Source of the DNA: Flavobacterium hydrocarbonoxydans
GTDB lineage: Bacteria; Bacteroidota; Bacteroidia; Flavobacteriales; Flavobacteriaceae
Direction of reading: 5' to 3'
Length of the DNA: 64,000 nt
Assembly (NCBI RefSeq): GCF_009789235.1
Contig: NZ_WSTB01000009.1
Location: 62,001 to 126,000, forward strand
Below, piece by piece: positions 8,432 through 16,454 of this stretch. A program made the translations under genes and the position numbers. Position 1 is the stretch's first letter, and the number at the start of each line of letters is the position of its first letter. The notes below the pieces were generated by a model. It had not been told where the DNA came from and did not search any database. It saw only the letters and a list, made by a program, of their open reading frames with translations.

Positions 8432-8463
8432 AAAAAAGGCCTGACTTGCGTCAAACCTTTTTT
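8432..8463 (-). terminator. Terminator of trxA
   Basis: On the minus strand AAGGTTTGAC pairs with GTCAGGCCTT (two G-T wobbles) around GCAA, flanked by A6 and T6. It lies 22 nt after the trxA stop. Confidence 0.85.
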
Positions 8464-8484
8464 ATATCAATCATAATCTTTCGA

Positions 8485-8802
8485 TTACAATAAAGCGTCT
8501 AAACTATCAGCGTAGGTTTGTTTAGGAGCTACTCCTACTTGTTTTCCTACTACCTCACCGTTATGGAAAACCAAAACAGTTGGTATGTTACGAACACCGT
8601 ATTTTGCAGCAAATTCCTGGTTTGCATCTACATCAACTTTTCCAACAACTACTTTACCTTCGTATTCGCTGCTTAATTCGTCGATGATTGGCCCAACCAT
8701 TCTACAAGGTCCACACCATGCTGCCCAAAAATCTACCATTACCGGTTTATCTGATTTCAAAACTACTTCGTCAAAAGTAGCATCTGTAATTGCTAATGCC
8801 AT
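8485..8802 (-). CDS. trxA: Thioredoxin
   Basis: The 105-aa protein is a stand-alone cytoplasmic thioredoxin, a general disulfide reductase fed by thioredoxin reductase. The active site WCGPC (Cys30, Cys33) and the cis-proline loop (NIPTV, Pro74) are intact, and the length is standard. There is no signal peptide. A minus-strand -7 box (TAAATTTG, 8863-8856) lies about 54 nt upstream of the ATG. The gene is monocistronic: a strong terminator follows it and a divergent gene lies upstream. Confidence 0.97.
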   Translation of the reverse strand: MALAITDATFDEVVLKSDKPVMVDFWAAWCGPCRMVGPIIDELSSEYEGKVVVGKVDVDANQEFAAKYGVRNIPTVLVFHNGEVVGKQVGVAPKQTYADSLDALL

Positions 8803-9044
8803 AATATTTTATTTTAAAATTATAGTTTGATCAATTCAACATTCAAACTTGAGTACAAATTTAAAAATTTAAAACAAAAGAAACGCCATTCGCAAATTAG
8901 TTTTGATTATAAATGTATTGTCAATAATTATATTAACAATAAATCTCCTGTTTATAAGCTTTCATCAAATAACAAACTGAAAATCATCTTTTTAAAATGG
9001 CGTTTGTTTTTATGTTATCTTTAATGTCCGAAAAATTCAGTCCC

Positions 9045-11507
9045 ATGAAACCATTCCTAAACAAAATAAAAAGTTTTTTACAAGCGCCAGGTTTTAAAAA
9101 ATACGCCAGACGTTTTGGTTTTTTTGTCTTAGTATGCATCGGATTACTGCTTATAGCCTGCGGAGGACTGTCTTTTTACTTTCAGCAGCATAAACCCGAA
9201 ATCATTGCCAAAATCAATTCTAAAATAAACGAAAACATCAACGGTAAGTTTCATATTGGCGATTTTCAATACAAGTTTCTGGTTGGTTTTCCCAATTTTA
9301 CATTGGCACTCAAAGACGTCGAACTCAAAGACAATCAGTGGAACTCGCACAAACACACCCTTTTGAAAGCCAAAGAAATCGAAGCCCGTCTGAATTTATG
9401 GAGTTTATGGCATGACGAAATCAACATTCATAAAATACTAATCAACGAAGCGCAGATTTACCTTTATAAGGCCGAAAACGGTTATTCGAATTCGGATATC
9501 TTTAAAACCAAAAAGAAAAAAACTACCACTGACACTGCTACCAAAGAAACCACGATAGACCAAATCGCCTTAAAACAGGTTCATTTTATACTAGACAATC
9601 GGGTAGGTCATAAATTATTTGATTTTGATGTAGCCCGTTTAGAATCGAAAGTAAAATATGATGGCGACGACTGGCAGACCGATCTCTATATACGAACACA
9701 GATAAAAAGCCTGGCCTTTAATACCCAACTGGGATCGTTTGCCCAAAACAAACCACTTCAGGGCACGCTAAAAGTTTCTTTTATAGCCGCCAGACAGCTC
9801 ATAAATGTAGATACCCAAAACCTAAAAATAGGAAATGACTCTTTTGATATTATTGCTTTTTTTAATGTGGGCAAAGCCAATTCGCTATTCGGCATCAACA
9901 TTAACACCCACATTTTATGGCGAAACGCTTCGAATGTATTGTCGCAAAACATCAGCTCGAAACTCAACCGCTTTGATCTGAAAGAAAAAATTGCAGTCAA
10001 TTGCGACATCAAAGGCGACCTCAACGACGAAGGCGATCCTAAAATTGTCGTGCATGCCGAGATCAGGAACAACGAACTCAGCATTCCGGACGGACGCATT
10101 ACCGACTGTACCTTCAGAGGATTTTTTACCAATAATTTCAGACCCAAAAACGGTATCAACGACGCCAATTCTGCCATTATCCTGAGTCGGTTTTCGGGTA
10201 AATTCCAAAACATCCCCATTAGCATTCCGCAAGCCGTCATTAATAATTTAGAGAAACCGCTGGCAACCGGAAATGTCAATTCGGATTTCGACATTCAGAA
10301 CCTCAACGAAATGAGCAACGATAAGTGGATTCATTTTTCTGAAGGTCATGCCAAAGCCAATCTCAAATTTCAGTTTGATGTAGTCGATCTCTACATTACC
10401 AAACCCCGTTTTATAGGCAATGTCGATATTAAGAACGCCTCCTTTCATTTTATTCCGAAAAAAGTCAAAGCCGAAAAAGTAAATGTGCAGCTTGACTTTA
10501 CCGAGAAGGCGCTGATCATCAAAAAAATCGCTTACAAACACAACAAAAACATGATCTATATCGACGGCAAAATCGATAATTTCCTCAATCTCTATTATGA
10601 TGCGCCCGAGAAAATGGTCGTCAACTGGAACATCTATGCTCCTTATATAGATCTGAAACAATTTCTGGGCGTACTGGCCAATTCGCAAAAGGCTAAAATC
10701 GCGGCCAAACCCAAAAAGAGAGCCACGCTATCTGACCAGTTGCGCACCACGATCGAAAAATGTGCCGTAGCCATCAACATCAAGGCCGACAAGATACTCT
10801 ACAACAAACTCACGGCCACTAACACCCGTGCCACGATCGAGATGGTCAATTCGCAGCTCATCATCAAAAACGGTTCGCTGCAAACCTCCGGCGGCAGTAT
10901 CGCTTTTAATGCTGTCGTGGCGCCCAAAGGCAAGAACTACACCTTTGCATCAGGCGCACAGGTAAACCGGGTTGATATTGCGGGTTTTTTGCGTTCGTTT
11001 AACAATTTTGGTATCCAGTCGTTCAGTCCTAATAACCTCAAGGGAAAACTCAGCAGCCGCGCCAACGTAAGCGGATACATCAACAGTCAGGGCGAGCTCA
11101 TTACGAATTCGATGCACGGAAAACTCGATTTTAATGTTACCCAGGGCGCCTTAGTCAATTTTGAGCCTATAGTCAGAGTCGGCAAGTTTGCCTTTCCGTT
11201 TCGCGACGTCCGCAACATTACGTTCAGCGATTTGTCGGGCAACCTCAATATGCGTGGCGAGCAAATCGACATCAACCAGCTTACCATCAGTTCGAGCGTG
11301 CTCAACTTCGATATCGAAGGCATTTATTCCTTCGGACGCGGTACCAATCTGGCCCTCACCATCCCACTCCGAAACTCAAAAAACGACGCCAAACTAGCCT
11401 CCAAAGCCGAACGGGATGCGGTGCGCGATCGCGGTATCGTACTGCATTTATTAGCGGTAGATGATGCAGGAAAAATGAAAATTAAGTGGGGGAAGAATAA
11501 GAAGTAA
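9045..11507 (+). CDS. AsmA-family envelope protein
   Basis: The product of about 820 aa has one N-terminal membrane anchor (FFVLVCIGLLLIACGGLSF) and a long periplasmic body with AsmA/TamB-like beta segments: IGDFQYKFLVGFPNFTLALKDVELKD near the N-terminus, and LRGEQIDINQL-type and VLNFDIEGIYSFGRGTNLALTIPLR segments near the C-terminus. AsmA-like proteins are thought to form hydrophobic grooves that move phospholipids between membranes or assist outer-membrane assembly. ATGs at 8997, 9024 and 9045 are in frame. The last is preferred because MKPFLNK is the usual type of start, but this is uncertain. Codon 3' regions are noticeably more GC-rich than the rest of the window. Confidence 0.83.
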   Translation: MKPFLNKIKSFLQAPGFKKYARRFGFFVLVCIGLLLIACGGLSFYFQQHKPEIIAKINSKINENINGKFHIGDFQYKFLVGFPNFTLALKDVELKDNQWNSHKHTLLKAKEIEARLNLWSLWHDEINIHKILINEAQIYLYKAENGYSNSDIFKTKKKKTTTDTATKETTIDQIALKQVHFILDNRVGHKLFDFDVARLESKVKYDGDDWQTDLYIRTQIKSLAFNTQLGSFAQNKPLQGTLKVSFIAARQLINVDTQNLKIGNDSFDIIAFFNVGKANSLFGININTHILWRNASNVLSQNISSKLNRFDLKEKIAVNCDIKGDLNDEGDPKIVVHAEIRNNELSIPDGRITDCTFRGFFTNNFRPKNGINDANSAIILSRFSGKFQNIPISIPQAVINNLEKPLATGNVNSDFDIQNLNEMSNDKWIHFSEGHAKANLKFQFDVVDLYITKPRFIGNVDIKNASFHFIPKKVKAEKVNVQLDFTEKALIIKKIAYKHNKNMIYIDGKIDNFLNLYYDAPEKMVVNWNIYAPYIDLKQFLGVLANSQKAKIAAKPKKRATLSDQLRTTIEKCAVAINIKADKILYNKLTATNTRATIEMVNSQLIIKNGSLQTSGGSIAFNAVVAPKGKNYTFASGAQVNRVDIAGFLRSFNNFGIQSFSPNNLKGKLSSRANVSGYINSQGELITNSMHGKLDFNVTQGALVNFEPIVRVGKFAFPFRDVRNITFSDLSGNLNMRGEQIDINQLTISSSVLNFDIEGIYSFGRGTNLALTIPLRNSKNDAKLASKAERDAVRDRGIVLHLLAVDDAGKMKIKWGKNKK

Positions 11508-11514
11508 AAACAAA

Positions 11515-11705
11515 TCCACACCATCTTGTCATTCCGTAGGAATCCCACCAAAGCAATGCCGCAAAGAAATTTTCTAAAGCAAAACCCCACCATCTTGTCA
11601 TTCCGAAGGAATCTCAGCAAAGTAATGCCACAAAGAAACTTTTTTAAAGCACAACCACACAATCTTGTCATTCCGAAGGAATCCCAGCAAAGTAATTCAG
11701 GAAAG
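11515..11705. repeat. Tandem ~65-bp repeat (CTTGTCATTCCGAAGGAATC), three copies
   Basis: Three head-to-tail copies begin with CTTGTCATTCCG(A/T)AGGAATC at about 11525, 11593 and 11667. They continue with CAAAG(C/T)AATGCC(G/A)CAAAGAAA. The core ATTCCGAAGGAAT is itself an inverted repeat. A related start (CTTGTCATTTCTGTGACA) lies beside the second copy of the dispersed hairpin repeat at 26290. Confidence 0.85.
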
Positions 11706-11745
11706 ATTGTAATTTATTCAGAGCCTTCAGAATTGTAATTTCAAT

Positions 11746-11840
11746 TTTCAGGAGCTAATTCCTGCTATCCGTTTCAATCTTTTGTGCCGAACCCCGGCAC
11801 AAAAGGATTTCCACTTCTATCAGGGCTAGGGGTTTCGGTT
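11746..11840 (+). repeat. Dispersed hairpin repeat, copy 1
   Basis: A ~95-bp element starting TTTCAGGAGCTAAT, with a central 11-bp stem (CTTTTGTGCCG / CGGCACAAAAG) around AACCC, and ending ATCAGGGCTAGGGG. Two further copies exist at 26337-26430 (inverted) and 45738-45830. Confidence 0.9.
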
Positions 11841-11916
11841 TCATAAAGAAGTTTCTGATCCTTTTTAGTTTACACAATCTAATGACTACTCCCTCTTTTC
11901 TCTAAAAAACCCCAAG

Positions 11917-12106
11917 TTTCACGTCTGCGACGTGAAATTTCACGTCCGTGATGTGAAATTTCACATCGAAGACGTAAACGTTTACATCAGGAACGTGAAA
12001 TTTCACGTCCGTGATGTGAAATTTCACATCAAAGAGGTAAACGTTTACGTCCGGAACGTGAAATTTCACGTCCGTGACGTGAAATTTCACATCGCGGACG
12101 TAAACG
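11917..12106. repeat. 21-bp-period palindrome array with 63-bp higher-order period
   Basis: Eight complete 18-bp palindromes occur at 11929, 11950, 11971, 11992, 12013, 12034, 12055 and 12076, each separated by exactly 3 bp, with a half-unit at both ends. Two sequence classes alternate: GACGTGAAATTTCACGTC / GATGTGAAATTTCACATC and GACGTAAACGTTTACATC. They follow in the order A-A-B, A-A-B, A-A-b, giving a 63-bp super-period. Spacers after the first A unit are always CGT. The array lies downstream of the hypothetical gene at 12188-12685, beyond its terminator. Both strands stay open as heptad-repeat ORFs simply because the period is a multiple of three. Confidence 0.95.
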
Positions 12107-12131
12107 ATGGCATTATTTCGATAATAGGCAT

Positions 12132-12166
12132 AAAAAAACCTTTTTGTATTGCTACAAAAAGGTTTC
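12132..12166 (-). terminator. Strong terminator of the 12188-12685 gene
   Basis: A perfect 13-bp stem (AAACCTTTTTGTA / TACAAAAAGGTTT) around a 4-nt loop, followed on the minus strand by seven T residues. It separates the hypothetical gene from the palindrome array. Confidence 0.92.
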
Positions 12167-12187
12167 TCTATTTTATTCAATTTTTAA

Positions 12188-12685
12188 TTACTGCTCAACT
12201 GGCGGTATTGGTGTTTCTCCAGTGTTGTTAATACCTGTACGACTAAAAAACTGCCCAATTTCAGTTACTTTGTTTTCAAAGCCTCCTACTTTTGTCCCAG
12301 CCTTGTACTGGCTATAGCCATAATCTGTTAAAGCTGCGTGGTAGTTATCAAAATCATGCAAAATTTTATTGTTGTTCAGGCTATCCTGCATATTCTGCAA
12401 GCGGGTCATGACTTTTTGTAGAAAATCGCGGGAGTCATAATCGGCCTGAAACTCTACCCAGTCCACATCCGGAGCACTTAACTCTGGTGTATTCACTCGG
12501 TAATCCAGTACTTTGTTTACTATGAGCTTGTTCTGCTCGTTTATACTTCCGTACTTTTTGCGCTCCTCCGGATTAAGGTTTCGGTACTTCGGTGCCAATG
12601 TTTTTTCAAGTGTACTCAAGGCGGTTAAGATGGCTGATTTTTCAGTAGCCTGATAGTGGCTGTTGTTTAAATTTTCAAATGGCAT
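12188..12685 (-). CDS. Conserved-looking hypothetical protein
   Basis: A 165-aa soluble protein with no signal peptide or membrane segment. It is mostly helical with many Leu/Asn/Asp residues, and has recognisable blocks ERKKYGSINEQNKLIVNKV (about 51-69), PDVDWVEFQADYDSRDF and HDFDNYHAALTDYGYSQYKAG near the C-terminal third. I do not recognise a named family. It is transcribed alone, with a clear -7 box upstream and a strong terminator downstream. The palindrome array lies just beyond that terminator, so a functional tie between the two is possible but only inferred from proximity. Confidence 0.75.
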   Translation of the reverse strand: MPFENLNNSHYQATEKSAILTALSTLEKTLAPKYRNLNPEERKKYGSINEQNKLIVNKVLDYRVNTPELSAPDVDWVEFQADYDSRDFLQKVMTRLQNMQDSLNNNKILHDFDNYHAALTDYGYSQYKAGTKVGGFENKVTEIGQFFSRTGINNTGETPIPPVEQ

Positions 12686-12725
12686 AGTAAAAGTTTTTTA
12701 AATTATAAATAAAATATTTGAATTT

Positions 12726-12733
12726 CAAATATA
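12726..12733 (-). promoter_or_regulatory. -7 box of the 12188-12685 gene
   Basis: On the minus strand TATATTTG matches TAnnTTTG and lies 41 nt upstream of the ATG. No good -33 box is visible. Confidence 0.55.
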
Positions 12734-12830
12734 ATAAAAAACCTACATTAAAAACATTTTATGTTTTATTTCTTTAATCTTTTTACTACTTTTTTGTAAA
12801 AACCTATTATGTAGGTATCAGAATACGTAG

Positions 12831-12864
12831 AAACGCCAGTCAGAAATGATTGGCGTTTTTTTTT
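12831..12864 (+). terminator. Orphan intrinsic terminator upstream of the R-M island
   Basis: A 12-bp stem (AAACGCCAGTCA / TGATTGGCGTTT, one G-T wobble) closed by a GAAA tetraloop and followed by nine T residues. It points rightwards, but no plus-strand protein gene precedes it. It may end a short RNA starting near 12790, or be left over from a lost gene. Confidence 0.8.
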
Positions 12865-12969
12865 ATGGGAGAAATTGAAACTGCAAGTTAATATCACGTT
12901 GAAAACTATTTAACCATGTGGCCAATTGTAAGCAGGCCAATTGTCCTCACAAAACTACTTTTATAAACT

Positions 12970-13191
12970 ATGAATATAAAAGAAAAATTCGGATCAAAAG
13001 TCAAAGAGCTTCGGGAACAAAAAGGGCACTCGATCGAGTATTTAGCCAATATATCTAATGTTGACAGAACCTACATCTCTGATATTGAAAAAGGAAAAAG
13101 GAATGTCTCTATAGAAATTATAGAAAAAATAATTACCGCTCTTGACACTGATTTTGGAGCTTTTTTTAACGATAACAATTTTAAGAAATGA
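12970..13191 (+). CDS. XRE-family regulator, probable R-M controller (C) protein
   Basis: A 73-aa protein that is essentially one helix-turn-helix domain: VKELREQKGHSIEYLANISNVDRTYISDIEKGKR, then a dimerisation helix ending in DTDFGAFF. The size and the sequence VDRTYISDIEKGKRN match C proteins of type II restriction-modification systems. These bind operators before their own gene and time restriction-enzyme expression after methyltransferase. Here the gene is first in the unit, and its stop overlaps the methyltransferase start (ATGA), so M is coupled to C. The upstream dyad-rich segment (12900-12950) may contain the C boxes. Confidence 0.85.
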   Translation: MNIKEKFGSKVKELREQKGHSIEYLANISNVDRTYISDIEKGKRNVSIEIIEKIITALDTDFGAFFNDNNFKK

Positions 13192-14432
13192 AGAAAAAAG
13201 AATATGCCGAAATTAAAGAAGTTATCAACGAAGAACTAAACGAACCTCAGTATAATATCTTTTACGAAAAAGAAAACTGGGTTGATAAAAAGTTTAGTAA
13301 TCCATCAGCAAAAATTCGACTAGCAACAATGTTTAGCGGAATTGGATCAATAGAACATGCTTTACAAAGATTAGATATTTCAAGTGAAATTGTTTTTGCA
13401 TGCGACAATGACAAACACGTTAAACAAAGTTATTTTGCCAATTACGAAATTTCTGAAAATAGTTGGTATGACGATGTTACCCAAATTGATGGATCAAAAT
13501 ACGAGGGGGGTATTGATTTATTAGTTGGAGGAAGTCCTTGCCAATCATTCTCCATGGTCGGAAAAAGAAAAGGCTTTGAAGACACTAGAGGAACGCTTTT
13601 TTATGAATTTGCAAGAGTTATAAAAGAGAGCCAGCCTAAAGTTTTCATATTTGAGAATGTAAAAGGGTTAGTAAATCATGATAAAGGAAATACTTTCAAA
13701 GTAATTAAAGAGACCTTTAAAGAGTTAGGTTACAAAATCAATTATCAATTATTAAATTCTAAAGATTTTGGCATCCCTCAACATAGAGAAAGGATATTTG
13801 TCGTTGGGTTTAGAGATATTGATACTGAATTTCAATTTCCAGAAGCAATTCCTTTAGAATATAAAATGCAAGATTTTCTGGAAGACTACATCGATAGCAA
13901 ATATTACCTAAAAGAAAAAGGAGTAAAATTCGTAACAAGTACAAAAAATAGAAATAAAAGATATACGCAAATAAATGGAGATATTGCTTTATGTCAAAAG
14001 GCTAACCAACAATTCAACTGGCATGGTGATTTTGTTTTTGAAGAGGCCGAAAGCGATTTTAACGATTTCATTTTTAATGTAAATGATGTTGAAGAAAAAT
14101 ATTATCTATCTGAAAAAACAAAAGCTTATGTTTTAGCCACTGGAACAAAATCATTTAAAACAACCGTTGGAACTGACTTAGAAATAGCAAGACCAATTTT
14201 ACAATCAATGCACAAAATGCATCGTTCAGGAGTTGACAATTATGTAACTCATAATAAAGGTAAAATTAGAAAATTAACACCTCGTGAATGCCTTCGTTTG
14301 ATGGGTTTCAAAGAAGATTTCAAACAAGTAGTTAGTGATACTCAAATGTATAGACAGGCTGGCAATAGTATCGTTGTGAATGTATTTATTGCATTGATGA
14401 AACAAATGGATATAACTAAATTTGGAGTATAA
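13188..14432 (+). CDS. DNA (cytosine-5)-methyltransferase
   Basis: The 414-aa enzyme shows the C5-MTase motifs in canonical order: motif I with the SAM-binding FSGIGS at 49-54, motif IV PCQS with catalytic Cys118, motif VI ENV at 156-158, and motif VIII QHRER at 198-202. After a roughly 150-aa target-recognition region come motifs IX (RKLTPRECLRLMGF) and X (QAGNSIVVNVF). All key residues are intact, so it should be active. Residues 1-40 are a short N-terminal extension before motif I. The target site cannot be read from sequence. It is the protective methylase of the adjacent HNH nuclease, and the gene is clearly AT-rich compared with flanking host genes. Confidence 0.95.
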   Translation: MKKKEYAEIKEVINEELNEPQYNIFYEKENWVDKKFSNPSAKIRLATMFSGIGSIEHALQRLDISSEIVFACDNDKHVKQSYFANYEISENSWYDDVTQIDGSKYEGGIDLLVGGSPCQSFSMVGKRKGFEDTRGTLFYEFARVIKESQPKVFIFENVKGLVNHDKGNTFKVIKETFKELGYKINYQLLNSKDFGIPQHRERIFVVGFRDIDTEFQFPEAIPLEYKMQDFLEDYIDSKYYLKEKGVKFVTSTKNRNKRYTQINGDIALCQKANQQFNWHGDFVFEEAESDFNDFIFNVNDVEEKYYLSEKTKAYVLATGTKSFKTTVGTDLEIARPILQSMHKMHRSGVDNYVTHNKGKIRKLTPRECLRLMGFKEDFKQVVSDTQMYRQAGNSIVVNVFIALMKQMDITKFGV

Positions 14433-14438
14433 AACATT

Positions 14439-15566
14439 ATGAGTAATTATCAAAAAATTAAAATTGACGAAATAGAATACCATATAATTGACTCTATTCA
14501 AGATTATAGAGCAGAGGATAGTTTTATTGACCCCAAAAATAAATTATCTCAATTTACAGGTAATGGAGAAGCAAAAAAACACATAGGAACCTATAAGGGG
14601 GATAAAAGTAAAAAAATGTCTGCTTTTTTTAATTACTCAAATTGGGGTCAAGCTCATCTTGATAAAAAGAAAAATCGAAAAACAATAAACTCAGCAAGAG
14701 AAAGCGGCGCTGTAGTCCAAGAAAAAAGTTGTTTTTTCAGCAAGTCTAATATGCTTCAGTATTTAGATGATGCCAAAGCTGAATATTACACTCAAGAACA
14801 ATTATACCATAATGATATTGGAAAATATTATGAAAAAAGATATGAAAAAGTTTCAAATCTTGATGAGGAACATATTTTTTTCAGCATCTACGATGCTTCT
14901 GATAATTTATCGAAAGAACAAAATAGAGGATATATTAGATCTGATGATAGTATTTGGAAATTATGGAGAGAATTAATTTTACCAAAAATAAGCTATCTGT
15001 CAATATTAAAATTAGTTCCGGTTACTCCAACTGAACAAAATAATAAGCCAATTTTCTATTTTAGAATTCTATTAGATTATCAATTTAGAACTTTTGTGCA
15101 TCCTAGTGCTTTACAATTAGCTGAAGAGATCTTAGTTGATGATGAAGAAATAGTAGAGATTAAAAAATCATATCGAGTTGGGCAAGAAAAATATAGACGA
15201 AATGTTATTGAACATATGCTTCAATGTCCATTTTCCAAAATAACAGATGAAAGACTTTTAATAGCAAGTCATATTAAGCCATACAGTGCTTGTATAAAAG
15301 AGAACAGACATGATCAGGCGTTAGACCATTTAAATGGACTTGCACTTTCACCCACATACGATAGACTTTTCGATCAGGGATATATAACATTTTTAGATAG
15401 TGGAGAATTAATTTGTGGTACGCAGCTTAGCTCTTATACTTGGGATAAATTAAATATTAATCCATTAGCAAAAAATAAAATGAAAATACTACCTGAAAAT
15501 AGAGAAGGTTATTTGGAGTATCATAGAAAGCATGTGTTCCAGGATAACATAATTGATTTAATATAA
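14439..15566 (+). CDS. HNH restriction endonuclease (type II)
   Basis: A 375-aa protein starting 6 nt after the methyltransferase. The N-terminal ~230 residues are unrecognised and lysine/aspartate-rich, probably target recognition. The C-terminal ~120 residues form an HNH_2-type nuclease: CPFSKITDERLLIASHIKPYS (His near 281), then LNGLALSPTYDRLFDQG with the conserved Asn near 299 and Asp. This C-terminal arrangement is typical of HNH restriction enzymes. Its position directly behind C and M makes it the cognate restriction enzyme. Base composition is very AT-rich, suggesting acquisition of the whole block. Confidence 0.88.
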   Translation: MSNYQKIKIDEIEYHIIDSIQDYRAEDSFIDPKNKLSQFTGNGEAKKHIGTYKGDKSKKMSAFFNYSNWGQAHLDKKKNRKTINSARESGAVVQEKSCFFSKSNMLQYLDDAKAEYYTQEQLYHNDIGKYYEKRYEKVSNLDEEHIFFSIYDASDNLSKEQNRGYIRSDDSIWKLWRELILPKISYLSILKLVPVTPTEQNNKPIFYFRILLDYQFRTFVHPSALQLAEEILVDDEEIVEIKKSYRVGQEKYRRNVIEHMLQCPFSKITDERLLIASHIKPYSACIKENRHDQALDHLNGLALSPTYDRLFDQGYITFLDSGELICGTQLSSYTWDKLNINPLAKNKMKILPENREGYLEYHRKHVFQDNIIDLI

Positions 15567-15582
15567 ATTAAAATGCTAAAGG

Positions 15583-16002
15583 ATGGATGTCCACGATCCA
15601 GAACAACGCTCCAAAAACATGCGTGCCATCAAAAGCACCGCAACAAAAGCCGAAATTACTTTGGCAAAAGCGTTATGGAATTTAGGATATCGATACCGAA
15701 AAAACAACAAAACAGTCTTCGGTAAACCAGATTTCACTTTTAAAAAACTGAAAATAGCCATCTTCGTAGATTCAGAATTCTTTCACGGAAAAGACTGGGA
15801 AACCAAAAAGAAACCCCAAACCAATCCTGAATTCTGGATCAAAAAAATAGAAAGAAATATGCAACGAGATATAGAAGTCAATGCATATTTAGAATCCCAA
15901 AACTGGAAGATTCTTCGTTTCTGGAGTAATGACATCAAAAAGAATTTAGATTCCTGTCTCCTTGAAATTCAAAACGCAATTACAAAAAGACAAAACCTCT
16001 AG
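15583..16002 (+). CDS. Very short patch repair (Vsr-like) endonuclease
   Basis: A 139-aa nuclease with the Vsr fold: the N-terminal NMRAIKSTATKAE block, the catalytic FGKPDF with Asp50, and IFVDSEFFHGKDW at about 60-72 followed by the W-KK-ERN-RD helix. Vsr nicks 5' of T in T:G mismatches that arise when 5-methylcytosine deaminates, so it commonly accompanies C5-methyltransferases. It closes the C-M-R-V unit, 16 nt after the endonuclease stop. Its codon use looks less AT-extreme than that of M and R, so it may have joined the system separately. Confidence 0.88.
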   Translation: MDVHDPEQRSKNMRAIKSTATKAEITLAKALWNLGYRYRKNNKTVFGKPDFTFKKLKIAIFVDSEFFHGKDWETKKKPQTNPEFWIKKIERNMQRDIEVNAYLESQNWKILRFWSNDIKKNLDSCLLEIQNAITKRQNL

Positions 16003-16125
16003 CTCATTCTTCGAACTTCGAAATAACAAAAAGCACTTCAACTTTTCCCAAACTTTTATTAATTCATTTGTCCTTCTATTTTCATTTAGGTAACTTGGGT
16101 CTATAATCATTAAATATACACCGTT

Positions 16126-16440
16126 ATGAAAATTCAAATCAATACCGACAAGAACATAGAAGGACACGAAAGATTAGAAGCTTATTTTTCTGGAGAATTA
16201 GAAAAAGGCCTAACTCGTTTTGAAGAAAAAATCACCCGCATCGAAGTGCATTTTGGAGATGAAAATGGAGAAAAATTCAGTGTAAAAGATAAAAAATGTG
16301 TAATCGAAGTTCGTACTGCTAAACTACAACCCCTAACCGTTACAGAACACGCAGACAGTATTGAAAAAGCTTTTCAGGGAGCTTTGGCAAAAATTAAAAA
16401 ATCACTGACGACTACTTTCGAGAAGATGAAAGAATATTAA
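16126..16440 (+). CDS. hpf: Ribosome hibernation-promoting factor, short form
   Basis: A 104-aa S30EA/RaiA-family protein. It shows the family's beta-alpha-beta-beta-beta-alpha pattern with GLTRFEEKITRIEVHFGDENG and VIEVRTAKLQPLTVTEHADSIEKAF. Proteins of this type bind the 30S decoding region in slow growth and block tRNA and mRNA binding. The length fits the short form, without the C-terminal dimerisation domain. It is monocistronic, with a terminator at 16508-16538. Confidence 0.9.
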   Translation: MKIQINTDKNIEGHERLEAYFSGELEKGLTRFEEKITRIEVHFGDENGEKFSVKDKKCVIEVRTAKLQPLTVTEHADSIEKAFQGALAKIKKSLTTTFEKMKEY

Positions 16441-16454
16441 ATTAAAAAAAGGGA

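Noticed and set aside
9758..10688. Long antisense ORFs (178 and 146 aa) within the AsmA-like gene
   Set aside because: They lie opposite a well-supported gene, have no start context or family features, and reflect its codon bias.
11917..12106. CRISPR array
   Set aside because: Spacers are only 3 bp and repeated, repeats are palindromic, and no cas genes are present.
11902..12231. Heptad-repeat ORFs on both strands (FHVRDVK-type)
   Set aside because: They arise because the palindrome period is 21 bp, a multiple of three, with no stop words in the unit. Both strands code equally well, which a real gene would not do. The plus-strand frame also runs through the terminator into the antisense of another gene.
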